NCBI GenBank assembly: GCA_023264735.1
Contig: JAHFVD010000035.1
Location: forward strand, 1 to 64,000
DNA: 64,000 nucleotides
Source of the DNA: Mycobacterium sp.
Lineage (GTDB): Bacteria; Actinomycetota; Actinomycetes; Mycobacteriales; Mycobacteriaceae
Reading direction: 5' to 3'
Of this stretch, positions 11,835 to 24,700 are shown piece by piece. How positions within the stretch are numbered: position 1 is the first letter of the stretch; each line of letters starts with the position of its first letter. The notes under the pieces were generated by a model that worked only from the letters and a program-made list of their open reading frames with translations, made no database searches and was not told where the DNA came from. The translations under genes and the position numbers were made by a program.

Positions 11835-12782
11835 GTGACTGATCTGCAAGTGCGGAAGCTGCGGTTCGGCTTCGCTGACCGTCGCGTGCCCTTCATCTGG
11901 AATGAGTCCGACCCGGCCTTCTCCTGTGCCGCCAACGTGCTGACATTCTTTTTCCTCGCCATCGAGAAAATGATCAGCGCGACTGTTCACGAGGCGCTGC
12001 CGACAATCACCGACCCCGAAGTCGCCGAGGAGGCCCTGGCATTCGTCCGGCAAGAAGGCCAGCACAGCATGGCCCACCGGCAGCACGCGAAGGAATTGAT
12101 CAAGGCCTATCCGGCGATGCAGGAGATTCTCGACGAAATGACGGCGGTCTACGACGAGCTGACCGCCACCACATCGGTGAAGTATCGGTTGGCCTATATC
12201 GCCGACCTCGAGGCAACGTTCGCACCGACTTTCACGATGATGCTCAATAATGCCGACAGTTTATTCGCACCCGGCGATGATCGGGTGGCCTCGCTGTTCC
12301 TCTGGCACTTCGTGGAGGAGATCGAACACCGCAGCTCCGCGCTGATCATCTACGACGCCGTGGTCGGTGAACCGTGGTACCGCATGCGCGTGGCCCCGTC
12401 GGTGTTCCAACATGCCGGAGGCGTACTAGCGACCGCCATCAACCGCTTGAACACACACATCTCACTCGAGGATCGGAAGGTCGACGCGACTTCGATATTC
12501 GGCCCAAATATCAAACTAGCTCTCGCGCAGCGATTTCCACTCTTGAAGCGATCCCGGCGGTTCAACGTGCCCGACTACGGGCCGATGCAGAAGTTCTACC
12601 CGCACATTCCGCTGCGGGTGCAGGCGGTCGCGGCACTTGGCGTCGTACGCGGCCAGCTGCCTCGCCACAATCCCGGGAAACAGAAACTCCCCCGCTTCGC
12701 CACTGAATGGCTCGCCCGCTACGAGGCCGGCTACGACGTCACCCGCTGGTACACGGCAGGTACGCAAGCGCCCCAGGGCTAG
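11835..12782 (+). CDS. Ferritin-like / PF10118-type 'metal-dependent hydrolase' family protein
   Basis: 315 aa; [19 protein letters not shown] and [19 protein letters not shown] motifs (Glu/His pairs expected for a dinuclear metal site). GTG start. Confidence 0.65.
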   Translation: MTDLQVRKLRFGFADRRVPFIWNESDPAFSCAANVLTFFFLAIEKMISATVHEALPTITDPEVAEEALAFVRQEGQHSMAHRQHAKELIKAYPAMQEILDEMTAVYDELTATTSVKYRLAYIADLEATFAPTFTMMLNNADSLFAPGDDRVASLFLWHFVEEIEHRSSALIIYDAVVGEPWYRMRVAPSVFQHAGGVLATAINRLNTHISLEDRKVDATSIFGPNIKLALAQRFPLLKRSRRFNVPDYGPMQKFYPHIPLRVQAVAALGVVRGQLPRHNPGKQKLPRFATEWLARYEAGYDVTRWYTAGTQAPQG

Positions 12783-15700
12783 TTCGCCACCGACTGGCTC
12801 AAATCGCGCACCGTCGGTGTAGCGAACAAGGTGGGCAACGCAACCCGGACATTGAGGGCTGAGTTGATCGCCGCGACCGCCCGCATGGCCGACAGCGAAT
12901 CGCCACCCAGGTCGAAGAACGAGTCGTCCACTCCGACGCGGTCCACCCCCAGCATCTGGACGTAGATGCCGCACAGGAGCCGTTCGATATCGGTGGTCGG
13001 CGCACGGTATTCGCGGCGCTCAGGCGTTGACGTGACGGCCGGCAGTTGGTTGTCCCACCCGTCCATCGCGGCCAGCGGCTGGCCGGGATCGACAGCCATG
13101 GCCGTCAATGCCCGATCGAGTTGGTCGATCAGCTGGTGGATACTGTTGTCGTCGAACACATCCGTTCGGTATTGGATACGAAGGTCCAGTTCATTGCCCG
13201 GCACGGCTTGGATCGTGAGCGGGTAGTGGTAGTAGTCGCGGCTCGCGACGTCGGTGACCCTCAGCCCGTCCGCACCCGACAACAGTGAAGTGTCGGTGGG
13301 ATAGTTCTCGAAGACGAACACAGTATCGAACAGCTTTGACTGACCGGTGGCTTGGTGAATCTCGTTGAGCCCCAGGTACTCGTACTCGAAGGTGCGGCTC
13401 CGGCGGTCCTGCAGCTGATCGAGCAGGCCGGCGACCGTGGTGTCGGGCGAGACATTCACCCGCATCGGCACCGTGTTGATCAACAGGCCCACCATCGAAT
13501 CCGCGCCGGCCACATCGGCCGGCCGCCCTGCCACCACCACACCGAAGGCGACATCACGCTGACCGGTGATCGCCATCAGCAGCTGCGCCCACGCAGCCTG
13601 CAGGACGGTGCTGACCGTGGTGTGGTGGGTACGGGCGAGCTCGTTGAGCGCTAGCGTCGTGTCCTCTGAAACCCGCAGTGAGGTAACGTTTCGCGGTCCC
13701 ACCCCGAGGTCCGGTGGTCCGACCAAGGTGGGGGTGCCGAAGCCCGCCAGCACCTCGTGCCAGGCTGACCGGGCGGCGGCCACATCGCGATCGGCGAGCC
13801 AGCTGATGAACCGGCGATAGGGCACGGCCGCGGGCAGTCGCTGCCCGTAGTAGCCGGCGAACACTTCCTGCAACAGCACCGTCAACGACCAGCCGTCGAG
13901 CAGGATGTGGTGGTTGGTCAGCACCAGCCGGTGCTGATCGGGTGCGATGCGAATCAGCGTGGCCCGGAAAGCCTTCTGCCCGGCCAGATCACAGACCGCA
14001 ACCCGCTCGGCGAGGCACAGCCGCTCAATCTGCTCATCGCGGTCCTCCGCCCTTGTGAGGTCGAGATACTGCCATGGCACGACGGGATCCGCCGGGATGA
14101 CCTGGATGGGCTGCCCGCCGGCCGGCGCGCAGAACCGCGCCACCAGGTTCGGATGCCGCTCGATAGCTCTCTCGACAGACTCCTGCAGCCGGTACCGATC
14201 GAGCCGACCACTCAGCGTGACGCCCATCTGCACCGCGTACACATCGTCGCCAGAACTGTGAGCGACGTTGGCGTGGAATAGCAATCCCTCTTGCAGCGGA
14301 GTCAAAGGCAACACATCGGCGACGTCGTGTTCCTGGCACAGTTCGTCGATCTGCTGCTGCGTCAACCGGGCGGGCGCGATATCCGACGGCGTCAATCCGC
14401 CACCGCCGCCGTGCACGTGAGCGCAGATGCCGGCGAGCGCATCGAACCACAGCCCGGACAGCCGGGTGACCTGTGCGTGGTCCAGCGCCGAGAGCGCCCA
14501 GGTCCAGCCGGCGCGAAGGCGTGGACCGTCATTGGTCTCCACGGTGCCGGCGTTGAGTTCGACGGTGTGCATCAACGGCATTGGAACCGCCGCCGCGGCG
14601 CCGGTCACCTTGTAGCCGTCCTCACGGATCTCCCAGTAGTCACCGGACATCTGGCCGCCACCGCCACTCATGCGGCCCAGATAGTTGAAACCGATCGTCG
14701 GGTCGGCGCCCGCCAGATCGACATCGGTGTTCAGGTAACGCAGCAGACCGTAGGTCAGGCCGTCCGGAAGAGCGCGAAGCTGTTCCTTGGCATCCTTGAT
14801 GATCGGCCCCAAATCCGGGTCGCCGACCAGCACCTGGTCCCAGTCCAGCCCACCCACCGCCAGCGATACCGGGTACTTGGTGGTGAACCATCCGACCGTG
14901 CGCGACAAGTCGACATCGGCGACCTCTTCTTGGCGCCCGTGGCCTTCCGCATCGATGACGACCGGCGAGCCTGCCGTGCCCAGGAATTCGGTCAGCGCCA
15001 ACCCGAAGGCGATCAGCAGTATGTCGTTGATTCCGGCATGGAACGCGGCAGGCACTTCGCCGAGCAACATCCTGGTGGTCTCGGGGTCGAGTTCCACCGA
15101 TAGGCTGCCGGCGTTGGCGTACGTGTCGATCACCGGTTGGACCGCAGGCAGTGGCGCGGGCACCGCGACGATATCCCGCCAGCGCTGCGCCTGGTCCACC
15201 ACCTCCGGGTGATACGCGTGCTCGGCCAGGATCGACGCCCACCGGGCGAACGACGTCCGCGACGGCGGCAGGTCGACGTCCTGGCGACCGTGCAGCTGCG
15301 CCCAGGCAAGGTTGAAGTCCTCCAGCATGATTCGCCACGAGACGCCGTCGACGGCGAGATGGTGCGCGATCATCAAGAGCTGCCCGGCGGGAGCTGCCCA
15401 CAGTGCGCTCACCATCGCACCGGTCGCCGGGTTCAGCCGGGATCGGGCCTTGGCGACCGCTTCCTCCGACAGCACGTCGACCGTGTGCAGGCACGTGCGG
15501 GCGTCGACCGAACCGGGCTCGGGCACGGTCAACGACCAGCCACCGTCGCTGTCGTCCTCGACGCGCATCCGCAACATGCCGTGGCGGTCGAGCACAGCTT
15601 GGAGCACCACCAGCACGTCGTCCTCGGTGACGCCGACCGGCGCCTGGATCAATACGGTCTGGTTGAACTGGTCTACCGGGCCCTGGACATCGTGCAGCCA

Positions 15701-18700
15701 CCGGATGATCGGGGTCGACAGCAGCGGGCCGACGCCTTCGTCGATGACGTCGCTCTCGCCGTCGGAAAGCGTTGCGACCCTGGCGAGGCCGGCCACCGTC
15801 TGTTCGATGAAGATGTCGCGTGGCCGGCAGAGCACCCCGGCGGCGCGCGCGCGGGCGACCACCTGCATCGACAGGATGCTGTCGCCGCCGAGTTCGAAGA
15901 ACGACTCGTCGACGCCGACCCGCTCCAGCCCGAGGACCTGAGCGTAGATGCCGGCCAGGATCTCCTCCACTGCATCCGAGGGGGCGCGGTAGGAGTCAGC
16001 GTCCTGATAGTCCGGTGCCGGCAACGCCTTGGTGTCCAGTTTGCCGTTGACCGTCAGCGGCAGCGCGTCGATGGCCACCACAGCGGAGGGCACCATGTAC
16101 GACGGCAACCGATCACCCAGTGCGGCACGCGCGGCAGCCGGGTCCACGCCGCCGGTCACATACCCGACCAGGCGCTTGTCGCCGGGGCGGTCTTCACGGG
16201 CGATCACGACCGCCTGTTCGACACCGTCCAATTCGCTTAGCACAGCCTGGATTTCGCCGAGTTCGATCCGGTAGCCGCGGATCTTGACCTGCTCGTCGGA
16301 GCGCCCCATGTAGCGCAGCTCGCCGTCGGCGCCCCACGCCATCAGATCGCCGGTGCGGTACATCCTCGCCCCCGGCTGCCCGAACGGACACGCCACAAAC
16401 CGGGTCGATGACAGCCCAGCACGCCCGATGTACCCGTCGGCGACCCCGGCGCCGGCCACGTACAACTCACCGACAACGCCGGGCGGTACCGGCCGCAGGA
16501 GGGTATCGAGGACGAAGAAGCCGAGGTGCCCCAGCGGCACTCCGATCGGACTGACGGCACTGTCCGCATCACCAGCGACGATCTCCCGGAACGACGCGTG
16601 CACGGTGGTCTCCGTGATGCCGTACATGTTGATCAGCCGTGGCGTGCCAGGAGGATGATTCTCAAGCCAGGCCCGCATCCGTTGCGGTTCAAGCGCTTCG
16701 CCGCCGAACACCACGGCCTCGAGCTTCAGCTGTGCGCCGAGCTCGGGATGTGCGGCGTCGGCGGTCTGCAGCGCGTAGAACGCCGACGGGGTTTGGCTCA
16801 GAACACCGACCTGCTCGGAAACCAGCAGGGCGTGCAGATCTTCCGGCGAGCGGACCACCGCATCGGGCACCACGACCACCCGGCCGCCATAGAGCAGTGC
16901 GCCCCAGATCTCCCATACCGAGAAGTCGAACGCCAGGGAATGGCACTGCGACCAGGCCAGTCCCGTCATGTCCATGTCGTCGTCCAAGGTCTGCAGCAGA
17001 CGAATCACGTTGCGATGCGGAATCGCCACGCCCTTGGGGGTTCCGGTCGTTCCGGAGGTGTAGATGATGTAGGCGACGTCGTCGGGCTGCGGCTTCGGCA
17101 GCGCGGACCCGGTATCGACTGCGGGGTCGATCAAGTCGTTCGCATCGATGACCGAGAGGTCGTGTCCGTCAAGCAGTTCGGCCAACGCGGCGGTGGTGAC
17201 GGCCGCGACCGGCCTGGCGTCGCCGAGTACGAATTGGCGCCGCGCCTCGGGCACCGAGGGATCGATCGGCACGTAGGTGGCGCCGGTCTTGACCACCGCC
17301 ACCATGGCCACGATCGCCTCGGCGGAGCGCGGCAACAACAGGGCTACCCGTTGTCCGGGACCCGCTCCGCGACTAGCCAATACGTGCGCCGCACGAGTGG
17401 CTGCCTCGTCGAGTTCGCGGTAGGTCATCGACAAGCCCTCGAAGGTGACCGCCGATGCGTCTGGGGTGAGCTCCGCCTGCGCGGCGAACATCGACGCGAT
17501 CGTTTCCTGGGTGCTCACCGACTGGGTCAGTACCGCACGGTTACCGACCTGGTCGAGGCTTGCGTGCTCTGCGGCATCGAGAACGTCCAGTGCCGACATC
17601 GGCTGAGTCGGGTCGGCGGTCATCTCCGCCATCAACCGCTGCAATCGGTCGACCAGACTCTGGATGCTGGCGGCATCGAATACGTCAGTGCGGAATTCGA
17701 CGCCGCCACCGATCCCGACGGGATCACCCGCCTCGTTCCAGCGCTCGGCCAGGTTGAAGGTCAGATCCATGCGGGCCGTCTTGGTGTCGACCGCCATCGG
17801 CTCGACCTGCAGATCGCCCAGCGACAGCCCGGCGGCGTCGCCGGCCTGCCAGCCAAAGTTCTGCCAGGCCAACACAACCTGTACGAGCGGGTGATGAGCC
17901 ATGCTGCGGGCCGGCTTGAGCCGTTCCACCAGCACTTCGAACGGCACGTCCTGGTGTTCGTAGGCCGACAGGCTCCGTCTGCGCACCTGGGCGAGCAGAT
18001 CGGCGAAGGTGGGATTTCCGGTCAGGTCGACGCGCAACACCAACGTGTTGACGAAGAAGCCGACGAGCTCGTCGAGCGCGGTGTCACCACGGCCGGCGAT
18101 CGGGAAGCCCACCGCCACATCGTTGTTGGCGGAAAGGTTCGACAGCAGCACCGCGAGCGCGGTCTGAATCACCATGAAGCTCGTCGCATTGTGCTCGCGG
18201 GCCACCCGGGCAACCTGTTGCTGCAACTCGGCCGGCCACTGCACCTCGAGCCGGGCACCGCGGTAGTCGGCGGCCAACGGGTACGGCCGATCGGTGGGCA
18301 GCTGCAACTGCTCGGGCATCCCGGCCAGCGCGTCTTCCCAGTAGGCGAGCTCCGCGGAAATGCGGCTGTCGGCATCGGCGAGATCGCCCAGCCGCGAGCG
18401 CTGCCACAGCGTGTAGTCGACATACTGCACCGCCAGATCGGCCCACCCCGGCGCCTCGCCGGCCGAGCGGCTGGCGTAGGCGACGCCCAGATCGCGCACC
18501 AGCGGGGCGATGGACCAGCCGTCGGCGGCGATGTGGTGTACCACGGCCACCAGCACGTGCTCGTCGCCGGCGACCCGGAAAAGCTTGGCCTGCATCGGGA
18601 TTTCGGTCGCCAGGTCGAAGGTGTAGCGCGTCGCCGTATCGATGGCGTCCATCAACTCGGCGTCCGACCAGCTGGTGGCATCGATCACGGTCCAGCCGAA

Positions 18701-21700
18701 GTCCGCGACATCGGTGGACACGACGAGCTGCTGCGGCAGGCCTTCGACCGCCGGGAACCGGGTACGCAGGCTCTGCTGGTGATCCACCACGTCGGCCAGG
18801 GCGGCGCCCAGCGCGTCGGCGTCCAGCTGCCCGTGCAGCCGCAGCGCGACCGGCAGGTTGTAGATCGGCGACGGCCCTTGAAGCTGGTCGACGATCCACA
18901 GCCGGTTCTGGGCGAACGAGAGCGGTACCACGTCGGGGCGCGGACCGGCCACCAGTGGCTCGGAACGGGTTCCGTCCCCGGTGATCCGGGGTGCCAGCTG
19001 GGCAACGGTGGGTGTCTCGAACAGGGCTCGTACCGCCAGACCCGAACCCAGGCTGTTGTTGACCGCGGCGACCAGGCGCATCGCCGACAGTGAATCCCCA
19101 CCAAGGTCGAAGAACGAGTCGTCCGCGCCGACCCGCTCGGCGCCCAGCACCTGGGCGAAGATTCCGGCCAGGATCTCCTCGGTGGGAGTGCTTGGCGCAC
19201 GGTAGTTTTCCGCGTCCTGGTAGTCCGGCGCCGGCAACGCTCGCCGGTCCAGCTTGCCGCTGACCGTCAGCGGGAGCGCTGACAACTCCAGCACCGCGGC
19301 GGGAACCATGTAGGCGGGCAGCCGCTCGGCGAGCGCGACCCGGATCTTGACCGGATCCGCTGTGCCGGTGAAATAGCCGACGAGACGCGGGTCACCAGGA
19401 CGATCTTCGCGGGCAATCACCACCGCCTGCTCGACGCCATCGAGGCCGGCCAGCACGGCCTGGATCTCGCCGGGCTCGATGCGGTAGCCGCGAATCTTGA
19501 CCTGCTCATCGGCGCGCCCGAGATATTGCAGCTGCCCGTCGGCACGCCAGCGCACCAGGTCCCCGGTGCGATACATGCGCGCGCCGGGTTCGCCGAACGG
19601 GCAGGGGACGAATCGTGAAGCGGTCAAACCGGTCCGGCCGATGTATCCGACGCCCACGCCGCGGCCTGCCACATACAACTCGCCGACCACGCCCTCCGGT
19701 ACAGGGTGCAGTCGCTCGTCGAGGACGAACAACGCGACGGTCGGTGGCGGCGCGCCGATCGGCACCTCGGCGCCCACGACCAGCGGCGCGCTCATCGATG
19801 CGTACACCGTCACCTCGGTGGGGCCGTAGGCGTTGATGACAACCCGGCCGGGCGCCCACTGCTCCACCACCTCGGGCGGGCAGGCCTCGCCGCCGAGCAG
19901 CAGCGCCACCGACTCCAGCCCTTCGGGGCGCAGCGCGGCGACCGCCGATGGCGTTTGGGTGAGCACGTTGACGTGCTCACTGACCAGGAGGGCATGGAAG
20001 TCGTCCGGTGAGCGCACTACCGCGTCGGGCACCACCAGCAGTCGCCCACCCCCGAGTAGCGCGGCCCAGATCTCCCACACCGAGAAGTCGAACGCATACG
20101 AGTGGCATTGCGTCCACACCTGGTCGGCCGGCAGCGCCGGATGCGCCGAGGCCGCCAGGTGGGCGAGGTTACGGTGCGACAGCGCAACACCTTTGGGGGT
20201 GCCGGTCGTGCCCGAGGTGTAGATGAGGTACGCGATGTTGTCCGCCGACGGCGCAGGCAACCCGGTACTGGGCTCGGTCTCGATGGCGGGATCATCGAGG
20301 TCGATGACCGCCACATCGTGGCCATGCAGCCGCGACCGCAGACCCGGGGTGGTCACGACGGCGACCGGGGCGGCGTCGGCGAGCATGAACTCGACGCGGG
20401 CCTCCGGCAGTGCGGGATCGATCGCGAGGTACGCCGCCCCGACCTTGAGCGCGGCCAGCATGACGACGACCGCGTCGGCCGAGCGATCGAGCAGGAGCGC
20501 GACGCAATCGCCTGCTCCGACGCCGCGGCCGGAAAGCAAGTGCGCGTACCGGTTTGCCGCGTCTTCGAGCTCCTCGTAGGTCATCGACTTCTCGCCGGAG
20601 GTCAGCGCGATGGCTTGCGGGGCACGAATCACTTGCGCGGCGAACAATTCGGGCACCGAGATTGCCGCTGGGACAGACTCCGTCAGTACCGCACGGTTGC
20701 CCACCTTGTCGAGGCGTGCGTGCTCGGCAGAATCGAGCACGTCGATCGACGACACCCGCTGGGTGGGGTCAGTGGTCATCGCCACCAGCACCCGCTCGAG
20801 CCGCCCGACCATTGTCTCGATGCTCGCGGCGTCGAAGACGTCGGTGCGGAATTCGACCATGCCGAAGACCCCGGTGGGCTCGCCGGCGTGGGTCCAGCGT
20901 TCGGTCAGCGAGAATGCGAGATCCACTCGGGCGGTGTGCGTGTCGAGCGGGAGCTGGGTGACCTGCAGGTCACCCAACGCCAGCGCAATGTCTTCGCTGG
21001 TCTCGCCGGGTAGGTTCTGCCAGGCCAGCATCACCTGGACCAGCGGATGGTGGTTGAGCGATCGAGTGGGGTTGATCCGCTCCACGACGACTTCGAACGG
21101 CACGTCCTGGTGCTCGTACGCGGCCAGACTGCGCGTGCGCACCTGGGCCAGGAGGTCGGCAACAGTGGGGTCGCCGCCGACGTCCACACGCAGCACCAAG
21201 GTGTTGACGAAGAATCCCACCAGGGCGTCCAGTGCGGGGTCGCTGCGCCCGCCGATCGGGAATCCCACCGCCACATCGGAACTCGCGCTCATCTTGCCCA
21301 GCAGCAGGGAGAGCGCGGCCTGAACCAGCATGAAGCTGGTCGCATTGTGCTCGCGGGCCACCGCGGCGATCCGCTGTTGCAACTCGACGGGCCATTGCCA
21401 CCCGACGGTGGCACCGGACTGGTCCGCGACCGGCGGATACGGCCGGTCGGTCGGCAACTGCAGCCGTTCGGGCATCCCTGCCAACGCGTGTTGCCAGTAC
21501 TCCAACTGCGCCGCGATCAGGCTGTTGCCGTCGTTCAGGTCACCGAACTGCGCACGCTGCCACAACGTGTAATCGACGTACTGGACCGGCAAATCGGCCC
21601 AGACCGGGTCCAGCCCGGCGCTTCGGCAGACATATGCCACGCCCAGGTCGTTCACCATCGGGCCCATCGACAGTCCGTCGGCAGCGATGTGGTGCGCAAC

Positions 21701-24700
21701 GGCCACCACGACGTGGTCGTCGTCGCTGACCCGGAACAGCCGGGCCTGCATGGGAATCTCGGCAGCCAGATCGAACGAGTGCAGGGCAACCGCACTGACA
21801 GCCTCATCCAGCTGAGCTTCGGACCAGCCGCCCGCATCGATGACGTCCCAACCGAAGTCAGCCTCCTCGGCGGGCACCACCAGCTGTCGCGGTATCCCCT
21901 CGGGCGCGGCGAACATCGTGCGAAGGCTCTCGTGTCGCCCCACCACGTCGGCCAGTGCCGCGCCCAGCGCCTCGGTGTTGAGCGGCCCGGTCAGCCGTAG
22001 GCCCACCGCCATGTTGTAGGTCGGCGACGGCCCCTGCAACTGGTCGAGGAACCACAGTCGGTTCTGCGAGAACGACAATGGGATGACCGCGGGCCGCTCC
22101 ATGGGCCCCAACGGTTTCAGCCGATCGTCATCTCCGCCGATACGCGGCGCCAACTGTGCGACCGACGGCGCCTCAAACAACGTCCGTACCGAAAGATGGA
22201 CATTCAGACCGGTATTGACCGCGGCGATCAGGCGCATCGCCGATAGCGAATCCCCGCCCAAGTCGAAGAACGAGTCGTCCACACCGACCCGACTCAGGTC
22301 CAGGATCCTGGCGTAGATGCCGACCAGGATTTCCTCGACCGCGGTGGCCGGGGCACGGTAGGTGTCGGTGTCCGCGAATTCCGGCGCCGGCAGCGCCCGG
22401 CGATCGAGTTTTCCGTTGACCGTCAAGGGCAGTTTATCGATCACCAAGATCGCGGCCGGAACCATGTACTCCGGCAGGCGTTCTGCCACCGCCGCGCGCA
22501 CCGCGGCGGGATCGACCAACCCGGTGACGTAACCCACCAGGCGCTTGTCGCCGGGACGGTCCTCGCGGGCGATCACGACCGCCTGCCGGACTCCGTTCAC
22601 CTCGGCGAGCACGGCGCGAACCTCACCGAGTTCGATCCGGTATCCACGGATCTTGACCTGCTCGTCGGCGCGCCCCACATACCGCAGTTCACCATCGGCG
22701 CCCCACCACACCAGATCCCCGGTGCGGTACATGCGGGTCCCCGGCGCACCGAAGGGGCAGGCGAGGAAGCGCGACGACGACAACCCGGGTCGCCGCCAAT
22801 AGCCCAAGCCGGCCTGCGGCCCAGCCACATACAAGTCGCCGACCACACCGGCGGGCACCGGACGCAACCACTGGTCCAGCACAAAGAACGCCAGGTCCGC
22901 CAGCGGCCCACCGACCGGGCTGACGTCGGCGTCCGTATCCGTACCGACGATCTCGCGGAACGACGCGTGCACCGTGGTCTCGGTAGTGCCGTACAGGTTG
23001 AGCAGCCGCGGCGAACCCGGGTGGCTGTCCAGCCATGCCCGAAGACGTTGCGGCTCAAGCGCTTCCCCGGCGAATATCACCGCGTGCAAGTTCAGCTGAC
23101 GGCCGATCTCGGGCTGCAGCGCGTCCGCGGTTTGCAGCGCGTAGAACGCCGACGGCGTCTGGGACAGCACGGTGACCTGTTCGGCGGCCAGCAGTGCGTG
23201 GAATTCCTCTGGTGCGCGGGCCACCGATTCGGGCACGACCACCAACCGACCGCCGCACAACAGCGCGCCCCACATCTCGCACACCGACACGTCGAAGGCC
23301 AGGGAGTGCCAGAGCGACCACACCTGTTCCGCCATAGCGATATTGGCGTCCATGGCGGCCAGCAGCTGGGCCACGTTCTGGTGGGTGATGGCGACACCCT
23401 TGGGGACGCCGGTGGTGCCCGAGGTGTAGATCAGATACGCGATGTCGTCGGGTGCCGGCCCAGCCAACGCGGTAACGGGCTCGCCGGCGACACCCGGATC
23501 GTTCACATCGATGATCCGCAGGTTCGCACCCGTAAGCCGCCCGGCCAACTCCGCGTTGGTGATCGCAGCCACCGGCGCGGCATCATCGAGCACCAACTGC
23601 ATCCGCGCCGACGGCGCAGCCGGATCGATCGGCACATACGCCGCCCCGGTCTTGAGCACCGCCAGAATCGACACGATCGCATCCGCCGACCGCGGCAACA
23701 GCAGTGCCACCCGCTGCCCCGGACCAATCCCCTTGCCCGCCAAGAAATGCGCAAACCGATTGGTCGCCTCGTCCAACTCACGATAGGTCCAGGAGCGCTC
23801 ACCCCAGGTGAGTGCCAACGCGCCGGGAGCGCGTGCCACCTGGGTGGCGAACATCGCGGGAATCGACGCATGCGTGGACCCGGGTCCAGTCAGCGCGGCG
23901 CGATTGCTCCACTGATTCAGGTGGGCGAGCTCAGCGTCGTCGAGCATGTCGAACGAGGACAACGGACGGGCCGGATCGGCGATCATGGCGCTCAAGACCC
24001 GTTTGAATCGACCGATGATTGCGTCAACGTCTGCCGCGTCGAATATGTCGGTGTCGTACTCGACGCGCAGCGTCAGTTTGTCACCCGGAATCGCTTGCAT
24101 CGCGATTGGATAGTGGTTGTACTCGCGGTGGGCGAAGTCCGTGACGACCAATCCCTCGGTACCCGACAACTTGGCGGCGTCGATCGGATAGTTCTCATAG
24201 ACGAAGAACGTGTCGAACAGGTGATCCTGACCCGCCACCCGATGAATCTCGCTGAGCGCCAAGTGCTGATGATCAAGTGTCTGGGCGTGATCGTTCTGCA
24301 GCTGATCAAGCAGATCGGCAGTCGTGGTCGCAGTGGCAATCCTGACCCGTACCGGCACGGTGTTGATCAACAGACCCACCATCGAGTCCGAACCCAACAC
24401 TTCATCTGGACGCCCTGAGACCGTCGTGCCAAAAGCAACGTCACATTGACCGGTCTGCGACATCAACACCCGCGCGAAGGCACCCTGCAACACCGTGCTG
24501 ATCGTGGTGTGACACGACCGCGCCAACGCACCAAGGGCCTGTGTCGCCTGTTCGGACACAGCGGAGGAGGCGACGTCGCGCCGTCCCAGACTTGCCCGGC
24601 CTGCCGCACCTACCAACGTCGGAGTGTCGAAACCGGCCAGCACCCGCCGCCACGCCGCGCGAGCGGCATCAATATCGCGGCCCGTCAACCACGTAACGAA

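Noticed and set aside
16526-19093. 855-aa + strand ORF (and others such as 20102..21013, 22967..24418, 27251..28561)
   Set aside because: Antisense to the NRPS, low-complexity Arg/Gly/His-rich translations typical of high-GC shadow ORFs.
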